Below, in pieces: positions 14,310 to 24,738 of a stretch of DNA of 64,000 bases. The DNA is from Rachycentron canadum (lineage: Eukaryota > Chordata > Actinopteri > Carangiformes > Rachycentridae). Below the pieces are notes generated by a model that made no database searches, was not told the DNA's origin, and was given only the letters and a program-made list of their open reading frames with translations. The stretch spans positions 7,657,814-7,721,813 of the forward strand of contig CM076671.1 in assembly GCA_038496675.1 (NCBI GenBank), read 5' to 3'. The position numbers and the translations under genes are program-made. How positions within the stretch are numbered: the first letter of the stretch is position 1; the number at the start of each line of letters is the position of its first letter.

Positions 14310-14634
14310 AGGGATGGTAAGATATATGATTTTATTGCATATCATGATTTTAAAAAAGCTTAAAATAAGTTGATCATGGTGAATTTTCATTATTGGGAGA
14401 ATCGTGAATGTGGATAATTCTTATGTATTAAAAATACAGGAAATATCCTATCTGATCTATCTGTGATACAATACAATATTTGTTTCTTACCAAAATGTAA
14501 AGTGATTTGTGATTTGTTTTAGAACCTTTTTTAGACTTTAAAGTATATATTCATGATCAATAATATGGATAATATTGTGAATCGCTACTGTTTTGGATAA
14601 TCCTGACATGACGCTTTCATATCGTCCCATCCCT
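14310..14634. mobile_element. MITE-like element with imperfect terminal inverted repeats
   Basis: The left end agggatggtaagatatatga and the reverse complement of the right end, agggatgggacgatatgaaa, form imperfect inverted repeats about 325 bp apart. The interior is AT-rich with several 'gat/atcgtgaat' motifs near both ends, a composition typical of fish MITEs of the 'gggacgatac' type, which I associate with hAT elements. I could not define a clean 8-bp target-site duplication (left flank tcctcatt, right flank catcttta), so the superfamily is uncertain. Confidence 0.6.
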
Positions 14635-14986
14635 CATCTTTATCATAGACAATGCAGCCTCACTTTTTTTCAGTTCTAAGATTATTTCCTTGACAGAAGT
14701 GAAGTGAAATTTTGAATTTAACTTGAACTATAACTCTCACTTATTGTCTCTGTCGGGTAATTTGTCATTAGAACTTGTTTACGTCATTGCATAAACTTGC
14801 TAAAACCACTTAAGCTCCTAAAAATGTAGCGTACATAAATTGCAGCCCTTTCCCTTTCCAGACCACCCTGCACCCCATTACAAATCCATATCGACCCGCC
14901 GTCCCTCCAGCCACTGTCCCAGCACCATCCTGTCTCCTTCCCTACACCCCCCTCCTCTCTATGGAATGCTAACCTAGCCTGAGTGC

Positions 14987-14989
<3 letters not shown>

Positions 14990-15055
<66 letters not shown>

Positions 15056-15073
15056 TGTGTGTGTGTGTGTGTG
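14990..15073. repeat. (TG)n microsatellite, about 84 bp
   Basis: Alternating TG units run with a single interruption (gtgagtgt near 15052-15055). Translations across it give long His-Thr or Cys-Val runs that are artefacts. Confidence 0.97.
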
Positions 15074-15204
15074 CGACAGTGGTGGAGCCAGGCTGGCTGT
15101 GTGGGCGGCCGAGTGTTTCCAAACAGTGGAATCTGTCATTGACACCCCTGGCAGAGCAATAAGCAGCACCTTAATGAGCTCAGCAGATCACTCAGCGCAC
15201 AATG

Positions 15205-15545
15205 GACACACACACTAATGCACACACGTACACTCGCACTCACATGTGCACGGATATTACCAATACACACACACCATCACCTACACACACATATTCACTG
15301 TAACAAATAGACAAAGTCAAGGTTGTGAGAACCTATATGCTTGTATGCACAGTAACATGTTCACATACGATATGAACACACACATACACACACACATTGT
15401 ATATAATCTAATAAATACATATGCATAAGCCCATATATGCACTACATACATACAGTAAAGTACACACTCCATACACACACTTTATTTTTACATGCACCCT
15501 CAAACCAGACATTACATTCATGGTACACACACACACACACACCAC
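15205..15545. repeat. CA-rich low-complexity tract
   Basis: A loose tract of cacac, tacac and acatac words lies shortly downstream of the TG array and ends in a cleaner (CA)9 run at about 15525-15542. It looks like a degenerated microsatellite region on the opposite phase to the TG block, with no coding signal. Confidence 0.8.
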
Positions 15546-16639
15546 GCAATGCTTGTTACTTAGTTCAAATAACATAAAATAAAATAAGCAAACAAACGTA
15601 GCCTGTTTCCTCATAATGGGAAAGAGGGGGATTCTGGGAAGTAAGCGTGCAACTGCTTCTGACACCAAACGCCACCACCAGCGTGCTCTGCTGTGTGTGT
15701 CTGCAGACTGGAGCCGTCGCTCAGTGAGCGGCCGCTCGCTGCTGATCAAATTAGGCTGGAACACTGCCTTCAATATTTCTTGATTACTGCACATATGTAT
15801 GTGTTAATGCTGACTCAGCCGTCCATTTTTCTTTTCTACCCAAAGAGGACAATGGTGTCTAATTGGTGACCACCTGCTCTTGGAATCAAATCATGCTTTA
15901 CCCTATATTCAGATTTCCCAGCGAGACAGCTGCACGTATGATAAACACAATTACCTCTCTGCATGACATTTCGGTCAAATACGCAATAATCAGGCATCAT
16001 GAATCTTTCTGCGTTTTATGATGACAAATGGGAATGTGGCGGCGAGCTTTACGAGACGCCTGATAATGAGAACGTGACGGGATGTGTCAGTTTTTTTATG
16101 ATCACTGCCGGGTGATGCCCGATCTCCCAGCGTGAAATAATCTGCCGTTGCAGTGGGACAACTCATCGCTTTATGTTTATCTCCTTCCCTCATCTTTAAC
16201 TTATCCAGCCTCCCCCTTGCCTCATTCTGTTCTTCTGCAAACAAATTTTCTCACATGGTTAGTGTCATTTGGGGCATTAGTGGCAGTGAATGTGGGGGCA
16301 AAGTGGCAGTGATGGCCCCGGCTCTAAGTCAGCCCCGTCCTTTCTTTCCCCTCTTTAACTGAGCGCTCCTGTCACTGGGACCCTTTTAATTCCCCCTTTC
16401 ACCCCTCCGGTGCCCGCCCCCTCTCGCACTGGTCCTATTGGGGAGCAGACAATAGAGGGTGCCCCCCCCCCCCTCCTCTTCAGCTCCCCCCTCCTCCTCC
16501 TCATCTCCCTCAGCCCTTGCAGGCGTCCTGCCTGGTTGAGGCTGTGGGCTCCAGGCTGCAGTTTGTCACAGCCATTCAGCTGAGACTGATTGTGATTGCG
16601 GCAGATGGGCTGGAGCCTGGTCCGTCACTCGGCCCAGGC

Positions 16640-17220
16640 AGACCCAAGCACTTACTTCTCTCTCTCTTTCTTCCTCAGCCTTTTCTTTTTTTTTTCCTCT
16701 CTCTGGCTTTCACTTTCTGTCCTTCGCTCTCTTGATCTTGATCTCTTCCTCCGTTGTCCCTATCTGCCTTTTGTCAGCAGCCACCCCCCTTCCCTCCTTC
16801 TCTCTTTCTTTCTGTGTTGTTGCCCAAATGCTCTGTTTTCTCCATCCACGCTGAAAACAGGCAGCCGGCGTTTTCAGATGTAGAGACAGTTCTCAAAAAG
16901 CTCAATTTTTTGGGTGTCAAAAACGGTGGCTCGGCGTGGATGAAGCACATTTAGCCAGTTTCGGGCTTTAGCATCTGAAACCATTTCTTCTCTTTTCTCC
17001 CCAGCTCTGAATTAGGGAAGTTTGCATCTGACAGTTTCTGTAACTTTCCAAACCTGTCAACCACCCTCTGGTTTGAAGGGCTTGGTTGAGAACTTTCTTT
17101 CCTTCATTTTTCATTCAATCAGTTCCATCTTTTCCAAATGTAAGATCGCTCCTTTCTCCCTCCTTTTTCAGTCTTTTTTCTTTCTGTTTTTTTGCTCTCT
17201 ATCTGTCTTTTTGTGACCTT
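16640..17220. repeat. pyrimidine-rich low-complexity tract
   Basis: The plus strand is dominated by C and T words (ttcttcctc, ctctctctt, tccctcctt) for nearly 600 bp, interrupted by a mixed block around 16850-17080. A further (CTC)n run of about 25 bp sits at 17356-17381. The tract stops before the purine-rich block that begins near 17495. Confidence 0.75.
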
Positions 17221-17462
17221 CTCTGCATCTTTAATTTCCTGCGCTAAAGGAGTCCAGTTAGTGGGACATCACATGCCGGCTGCTGCTTGCCTGTTCACGT
17301 CCCCTTGTTGGAGTTAAACCCCCCTCAACGCTGTTATCACCCCTCCAACAAAAAACTCCTCCTCCTCCTCCTCCTCCTCTTCATCCTCTGTACAACCCCC
17401 CCTACCAAACCTTGCTTCTCCTCCCCTGAGGACAGAGCCTCCTTCAGAGAGGCAGAAGAGCG

Positions 17463-18002
17463 ACCCTCTCCCTGAACACATGTTAAATGTCCCGCAAGCC
17501 TGAGGAGGAGGGACGCAGTCAGAGAGCGAGAGAGAGACAGAAAGAGATAGAGGCAGAGACAGACTGAGGAGAGGAATATTCAGCCTGTGGGCGGGGGGGT
17601 GGGGGGGAGAGGCATGCAGCGCTGTGTGTGTGAAGAGGAGCCTCAGAGCGAGTGTGTTAGTGAGAGAAAGCACAGCGCAGAGGGAGAGCGTACGTAGCGT
17701 GAAGGAAGAGAGGAGCAGCATCGGGAGAGTCAATGCATGTTGCCAGATTGAGAGAGACAGGAAGGGTAGAGGACAACAGGAGCAACGAGGAGTAGGAGGA
17801 AGGGAAGCGGGGAAGGAGAGGAGAGGCAGTTTGCTCTCAGTCAAGTAGAGCGGCAGGCTGGGAGCCGGCAGTGCTGCATTGTGGATGTAAACTTTATCAT
17901 CTGCGGGATCAGTGGGTAGCAGCTGCAGAACAGGAGGGAAGCGTGCTGGTGGATTACCATGTGTGTCCTCTGAACCCACCAGGATGCTGCATCTCCACCA
18001 GG
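17463..18002 (+). promoter_or_regulatory. candidate internal promoter and alternative first exon of nckap5
   Basis: A purine-rich, CpG-containing block (gag/aga words at 17495-17840) runs into mixed sequence ending at a strong donor: ccaccagg|gtaaga, GT at 18003. This resembles a TATA-less 5' untranslated first exon. The last ATG before the donor, at 17984, has A at -3 and opens six codons (Met-Leu-His-Leu-His-Gln) plus one base. That phase does not fit the next coding exon, which needs two carried bases, so the frame would stop soon after 40260. The segment is more plausibly untranslated, with translation starting at an in-frame Met such as the last codon of the exon ending at 30326. The transcription start is inferred, not seen. 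Confidence 0.4.
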
Positions 18003-18326
18003 GTAAGAAGCCGACAGTCATCAGCATTAAAGATCGACATTAATGCATGTGCAACTGTGTGGTTTTACTGTCTTATTGTTTGGGGAATTGCTTAACGTGC
18101 CGTACTCCTGCTGTCATACGAATACATGCACACTCAGCTTTTTGTGCGTGCCGAGTCTCTGCACCTCCTTCAACTGACTTTACATTATCCTGAGCTGCAA
18201 TTTTCCTAATAATCCTCCAGAGGAGGGAACATATTTCATAGAGCAGCGTTGTACCACATGTGCAGGGGATGATCTCTGATTTGCGCTGAGCCCGATTAGC
18301 CAGTTTCAGGGGGAATCGCGTGTCCT

Positions 18327-18341
18327 GTTGCTAGTGGCAAC
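18327..18341. promoter_or_regulatory. imperfect RFX-type X-box
   Basis: The inverted-repeat string gttgctagtggcaac fits the X-box pattern (two half-sites, the right one GGCAAC exact, the left one with one mismatch) with a three-base spacer. It lies about 325 bp downstream of the candidate first-exon donor. RFX factors act on ciliary and neuronal genes. Function here is not shown. Confidence 0.35.
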
Positions 18342-19661
18342 AGCATGGGGCAGGGGCGCCGCGACTCGGATTCTGATTGATAACAGAAGGAAATGGATAC
18401 CCGTCGTTTAAGCGGTGGTAAAACCATCCAGCATTGCAGGGGATTTGTATGTGCAGGAATGCATGTTTCCCCTCCCTCTGCTCCTTTTCTTTCTTATTCT
18501 CTCTCAGGCAGATTAAGATTTTCTATCCAGCCCACTAATCCCACACTGAAATGACCGGTGTTGAATTAAGTGTGGACACAGCTAAGTGGTGGAGAATATG
18601 GATTATGGGGATATGGTCTGCAGCTCCTTATTAATGTGGCGTCAAGTGCTGCAGTACGAGTGTCCATATGTCAAAGTTACAGCAGGTCAGGGGTCTTTCC
18701 TCATAGTCAGCCATATTTACAGTATGCTGACAGAGACTATTGCACACCATTGCAGGATTCTGGACACTGGCTTTATATTTTTAGCCAGATTTGTTATCTC
18801 TAAAAACACAAGTGCAAGGGAACATGAAAATGAGAGCATGGGAGAGTATGGGCGGTATCATCACTCTATTGCTGGTGTTGTCAATGTGCCAGAGATAAAT
18901 GCCATTCTGTCTTTTTTTTTTTTTAGTTTAAGTTCTTCTTCTTTGCCCTGGGAATGGGTGCTTCCCAACATGAGAGAAAAAATAGTAGCTGCCATGTAGA
19001 GGATGCTTTACAGCTGGCAACAGTGAGGGACCTTCCAGTAAGAGGGTAAACAAAAGGACTATTTCTCATATTGCTTCATATAACATAACAGAGAGTTATG
19101 CATTGGGCTGACCTATGATCCTGATGACCTAAAGCTTGAGGTGCTCAGAAATATCACAAGCTCCAGTGATGTGGCTACAAAGTTAAATAAAATACTTTAT
19201 CTAATTTAAAATCTTGGCCTTATACACCAATTTCCATGTGACTTCCCACATCCTTTAGAAGTAATGCATCGAAACTCCATGCACCATCACAGCATGCACC
19301 AAATGCACAATTTGCATGCATTTCAATCTTGAATGAGTAATCTCCCATACAGACTTCAAGTACGCAGACACCAGCCAGTGAACCCTTGTATGTATAATTA
19401 CAATCACCACAAGACTAAAGTTTGGCCATTTAGACCAGCATCTACATGGACAGTGTCAATTTAAGGCCTTTATTTAGAACAGAGCAGAAGCCGGTGATAT
19501 CACCCCACCACTGGGGCAGATGTGTTGCTGCACTGGGCAGTTTGAGCCCTGCTGCCCTCTGCCTCTGAAACCCACCTGGGGATTACTTGATAAGAGGATT
19601 GCCAAGTGGAGGGATTTGATTTTATAGAATTAAAACTGTAATTCTCTCCATCCCAACCACG

Positions 19662-19702
19662 GCACAGCACAGCACAGCACAGCACAGCACAGCACAGTAC
19701 AG
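19662..19702. repeat. (GCACA)n pentanucleotide repeat, about 8 units
   Basis: Tandem gcaca units run with one substitution near the end (cagtac). On the minus strand they yield an Ala-Val-Leu-Cys-Cys run that is not a real protein. Confidence 0.95.
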
Positions 19703-21542
19703 CCATTTCTCCACATTATTACTTCCTCCCCGCTGCTGCCACATCCTGGTTTGACCAACACGTTCCATTACCGCGTCGTATTAGTGTCCTACATTTAAAG
19801 CAGTTTTCATGTAAAAGTCACGCGACAGGCATGTTTGTTCTGTGTTTAAGTGCAGTGGGAGAAATCTATCACGGCCGAGATGCTGTTGCAAAATCTCTCT
19901 GAAAAGATGGATGGGAAAAGTTCATCAATACAGAAAGCGTCTACTGGGACATTTTGGCTGGCGGATTCTGTGCCAGTTGGCGTTATTAGAGCGATAACCG
20001 TCACCCAAAAACACCAGCCTGGAAAATCTGACCAATACTACAGTCAACAAAATTAAGACCACTCCAGCAGAGCATACTGACGTGTGCTTTTGTATTTCCT
20101 CCCTCCCCTCTAAGTCACTCCTCTACATCCGATTTTCCCAACTTTTCCCCCTCCCCTTTCGTCTCCTCCCCGTATGTGGTGCTCTGTATTCAGTGACCCT
20201 CAGCTAGCATATTGGGCTCAGGTCAAACTGAATTACTGAGGAATGTTCCCCCGTTCAATGGCCGACATAGTGGGCCTCAGCATGGGTGCACTTCCCCTTC
20301 ATTGACAGCCAGGGGACTTTCATTTTGAGGGAGGAGGGAGCCCTTTCCAGACAACTTTTCCCATGTAATTCCCACTGTCTCTGCAGCATCGGTCAGCACC
20401 GCGGAGCCGCGAGCCAAAGCAGCCGGTTTAATGATGTGTACGTGTGAGGCACATCTCAGGATCTCGCCAGCCTCAGCCTTGTTGAGACGCTCTGCCTCTG
20501 TGACTGCAGGCCATCCAGCTCAATTAAGGGTGCTTTGAATGCATTCCTCCCCTTAGTCTGCTCTACATTTATCTTCTCCCACGAACAGCACGTGGGAACT
20601 CTGAAAACAGTCAGACTCCTGCAGAGCTCTCTAAGGCTGGTATGAACCTGTTTTTGCACAAAGTAGCTCAATAAAGGAGGTTGACATTTTACCAGGCTGT
20701 GTATTTTTGATGCAGAGAAGCAGAAGGCGTTGTCGTCTTGTGCTTTGTGTTTCACTGTTAACAAGTGGGAGATCCAGAAAAATGGGACAATCAGATGCCT
20801 TCTCTCTATGTCTGCTGTTGGCTGAACTTAGGGTAATGTCACTCAGGAAAAACATAAAGTTTAATGGACTGACACAATTTATAACCAATAAAAGGCTTTT
20901 ATTTGCTAGCTATCAGTGGCTTATTGCTTGCACTGACTGTTCTGCCTGGAGACAAAGCTTTGCCCAGACACCCTTGCTGACTGCATCGTGATGTCATTAG
21001 AGCCAGAGCATTTTTGTGGTTTCTAAATGGATGAACTCGCTTCGTATGAGTTTACCAAGGTGCGAAGGCTGTTTTTGCACTTACTGCCTGTTTCTGGTTT
21101 ACCGTCATAGGCTTTGAGTATCTTAGCTTCCAAATATAAACCTTTCATTTCCCTTTATATGATATCTGTAATATTCACGCCTTAAAAATGCCACAAATGT
21201 TTCACTTCTTGAAAAAAGAAAGAAAAATCCCCCAAATTGGATTTGTTTTTTTAGGTCATTGTCCTGCATGCCAACAATTTACAAGATAATATGGTGTTGC
21301 CCTTGTTTACTGCAAACGGCCTTCTGGCTGACATACTTTCACAGGCACATGCAACTCAATAGTTTGTAGATCAAAGCAGTCTAAACCCATTTTGTGAGCA
21401 TTCCCTCTTGTTTCATATTTCTGTAATTGTCACGGTGATGCTTTCAGCAGAGCAAAGCCGTTTACGAGGTTGGAAAGGGGGAGTTGTGGGGGTTAGACTT
21501 GTATTTGAGGTTGTGCTGGGCAGAGAATGTCAACAAACTTCA

Positions 21543-21561
21543 CCCCCCCCCCCCCCCCCCC
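21543..21561. repeat. C19 homopolymer
   Basis: Nineteen consecutive C bases, the longest C run seen in the window. The count may be affected by sequencing or assembly error. Confidence 0.9.
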
Positions 21562-22460
21562 AACTTTCTTGGCTGTAAATCATTGGATAATAGTGGGAGA
21601 AACTTGCAGGACCTCGTCCAGTGGCCGGAGGTGTTGGCGCAGCTGAAAATGAAATGGATAAAGGCTGCCGGAGAGGCTCACCTTCATGCCGTAAACACCT
21701 CTACTGTTGCCTTTAAGCTCTTCAAGCCATTTGGTGACACTTACTTTACTTGGAGTGAATTACGATGAGTGCAGTAACGTTTAATTACCTGATTACCAGC
21801 ATGCCAGAGCGCAGGAACCAGAATGTCATGGCAATCCTCCCGTGACAACTGAAAGAGCATGGCAGAGAGAATCGCTGGAGCCAAACCTGATTTTCCTTTT
21901 ATCACTGTCTGTATATCTCTCAATTTGAATTTTCAGGTTGTCTATCAAGGGCCTGGGAGTTATGAGATGAATTGAACTCTGTAGAGATGTAGCAAACTGC
22001 AGCTCCATTTGCAGAACAGATAAATTTACCACAGAGGAACAGCTGCACAGCATCATGTGCACACAAAGACACATACATGCACCCAGGGGTGTGTTGCAGT
22101 CGAGATGGCAGACCCTTGGCTCAAGAGCTCCTGTTTACCGTACCTTTGTCTCTATTGTATGTGAAGCGCCATTTGTCTGCCTCTGTAAAGGGCTGCTGTT
22201 TGCCCACCTCTCTGAAATGAGCCGGTGTAAAATACCCTGCAGCGTCTGCACAGTCGACATGAGTCAGCAGAACCCTTTAGTATTACGGTACAGTAGTAAA
22301 TGTGAGTCCCTGCTGGCCAATTACTTCAACCCAGGTCAGCTATTGTGTGAAATACAGAACAATACATACAACATATGGTATGTGGCTGCTAAATTAGCAT
22401 TTTGCTGCCATTTAATGACTTAGGAACAATTGAGACCTTTGTTTTGAAGGTGGAGCTATA

Positions 22461-22830
22461 CCCAGATCAACCATAACATTATGACCACCTGCCTAATATT
22501 GTGTAGGTCCCCCTTATTCTGACCCTTCAAGACCTCTGAAGCTGAGCTGTGGTATCTGGCACCAATCCTTTAAGTCCTGGAAGTTGTAAGGTGGAGCCTC
22601 CATGGATCAGACTTGTTTGTCCAGAACATCCCACAGATGCTGGATTGGACTGAGATCTGGAGAATTTGGAGCCAAGTCAACACCTTGAACTGGTTGTTGT
22701 GTAGAACCATTGTTGCAGTGTGGCAGGGAGCATCACCCTGCAAACAAGGTGGTACGTGCCAAAGCAACTATGGTTTCTCATCAGAACATTGCGCCAAGCA
22801 TCACGCTGCCTCCACCAGCTCCATCAGCTC
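22461..22830 (-). mobile_element. truncated Tc1-like transposon
   Basis: A TA at 22459-22460 is followed by a Tc1-type end (agatcaaccataacattatg then accacctgcctaatattgtg). From there the sequence follows the 3' side of a Tc1-like element whose transposase reads on the minus strand. An internal deletion lies around 22741, and similarity stops near 22820-22830 without the second terminal repeat. The copy is therefore truncated. The family is the same as that of the short element at 12647-12845. Confidence 0.88.
22570..22820 (-). pseudogene. decayed Tc1-like (DD34E) transposase fragment
   Basis: On the minus strand the segment DAPCHTA, carrying the second catalytic Asp, is followed by a recognisable FKVLTW motif. 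A one-base deletion after that Trp codon then shifts the frame. In the shifted frame the remnant reads NSPDLSPIQHLWDVLDKQ, so the position normally held by the catalytic Glu is Gln (CAG). The protein's N-terminal DNA-binding half is missing, and an internal deletion removes part of the catalytic core. The copy cannot make an active enzyme. Confidence 0.87.
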
Positions 22831-23570
22831 CTGTCAGAGGGTTCAGCAGCATCTGAGGCGCACCTCTCCAACGCCTTCCCACGTCAAGTCTTGTCACTTT
22901 CGAATCATGCTCACTTTACACTCGGCCATGTGTGCAGCATTGAGCAAGGCTGCAGGGTGTGTCCTCTCAAGCTATCTCCCATACTCCAACAAACTATTTT
23001 TGCCTCTTCTTGCAGGTGTCTATACGCGACTGCAAAACCACAAATGCCTTTGTATGATCAATCACTTCCTCCCTATAATGGAAGGCTTATAGAATGTTTT
23101 GCAAATTAGCATGTAATTAAAACAGCCCTCAGATATCATTGCATGACATGTTGTGTGACCTACTTTATTTCAAACAAACCCTTCTGTACATAGAGATCTT
23201 TACATCAACCTTAGTATGTGAGCATGTGGCGGCTCTGGATGCCTTTTGATAAGCTGGATTTCAAAATAAGGGTCTGGGTGAATGTTTTTTTTCTCTTTCT
23301 AGGAGATGCAACTTTCTTTATCTCTCTTTTGCTTTACAGCAACATCTCCTCCTTCATATCTGCGATTGTTCAGGTCCAGCAACAGCAGAGTCGTCTGCCC
23401 TCTATGTTTTGGATATAAAAGATTCAAAACTGTGCGATCGCGTCTGCACGTCTCTTTGCGAGTGTTTGTACATGTGTGTTCATCCGTGTGTTTATGGGTG
23501 CCCTCTTGTGTGTTTGTGTCTAGCCCCATCGTTCTTCATGAGCCGTGCTGGTGAGTAAACCCTCTCGACA

Positions 23571-23592
23571 GACAGCCAGCCAGCCAGCCAGC

Positions 23593-23651
<59 letters not shown>
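23571..23651. repeat. compound (GCCA)n-(GGCA)n tetranucleotide repeat
   Basis: About six gcca units switch at 23593-23596 to about fourteen ggca units, with no intervening sequence. Translations give Gln-Ala-Gly-Arg or Cys-Leu-Pro-Ala runs that are artefacts. Confidence 0.95.
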
Positions 23652-24702
23652 CCGGGTGGGTGCTGCAACCATTTTTAAAGCACATCTGCTCATCCGCAAT
23701 GTTTCGTTTCGTCTGGTCAGGAATGCGTCTGTGGCTTGGAAACAATTGAGGTCAGGCCCTGCGCGCAGAATAAGAAAACATTTAGGGAGACAGACAGTCA
23801 GGCAGGCATAATCCACGCTTGGCGAGCACATTCCTCAGAGCTCAGGAGGAGTCTCGGAGGATTCCTTGTGTCTGATTTTTGCTGCCTCAGAAGTTTAAAG
23901 ATGCAAGTGAAATGCATTTGATCTCATCTTGGCCTCTAAAATGATGTGCCCTCACTCTGATCCACCAAAGTTGTTTACATGTGCAGACAAATCATTTCCA
24001 CAAGGTCTCCACTGCATCCATCAATCAGACCCTTTGAGATAATGTCAGTCCCTCCTGTCAAAAAACTATGATAAAATTGTCCAGCACTTTGGTGTAATTA
24101 AGCAATCTGGCGCTGAGACTCTGGTAAAGCACTGAGGGCGAGATGTTATCACAGAGGGAAAGCATAAACAGCTCAGAGCACTCAACATGTTGTTGACTTT
24201 GGATAAATCTCGCTAATCATGATTATCTCAACTCGTTTAACCACATTACTCAGTGCAGTGCACACGTGTCCAAACAGTCCAATACAGGACTCCATACATT
24301 TAACAGGAAGCATGAGTAAGGGAAAAGTTAGGTCAGGCTGTTTAGATGTCCCACATTGCTGCTGTGTTTGAAATGCATCCTGGGGCCCAATTCCTCATTC
24401 CTCCAATGAGGAAATGAGCCCAAATGAGCATGTAAATGTGACGCAACATTGGTTTGGTCTCCTCAAAATTAGAATCTGCAAAAAAAAAAACAACTCTGAG
24501 AACAGAATGTGATGAATTTTCTTCTTTCAAAGCATAAAGAACCAAACTACAGTGATGAGAGATGTACCATTTTCAAGGACATCACGAGGCCACATGGCAA
24601 AATAAAAGGCGGGTGTTCTTTGTGTGCTCACAGTAGAACCTCATCACATTTCACCTCGTCAATAATTGATGGTCTGCCGTGGTGAGGTAAGGCTCATTGT
24701 GC

Positions 24703-24738
24703 CTGGCTGGCTGGCTGGCAGGCTGGTTGGGCGGCTGG
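24703..24738. repeat. short degenerate (GGCT)n repeat
   Basis: Four good tggc units are followed by diverged ones (aggctggttgggcggctggg). It is related in unit to the array at 23571 read in reverse complement. Confidence 0.8.

Noticed and set aside
14784..15169. Open frames with long His-Thr or Val-Cys runs
   Set aside because: They are translations of the (TG)n microsatellite.
17314..18027. A 237-codon open frame on the minus strand
   Set aside because: It is made of Leu/Ser/Pro-rich low-complexity sequence produced by the purine-rich tract on the other strand; no domain or family pattern is visible.
22613..23109. Plus-strand open frames of 159 and 129 codons
   Set aside because: They are antisense to the Tc1 transposase relic and run into unrelated sequence; the true coding direction of the element is the minus strand.
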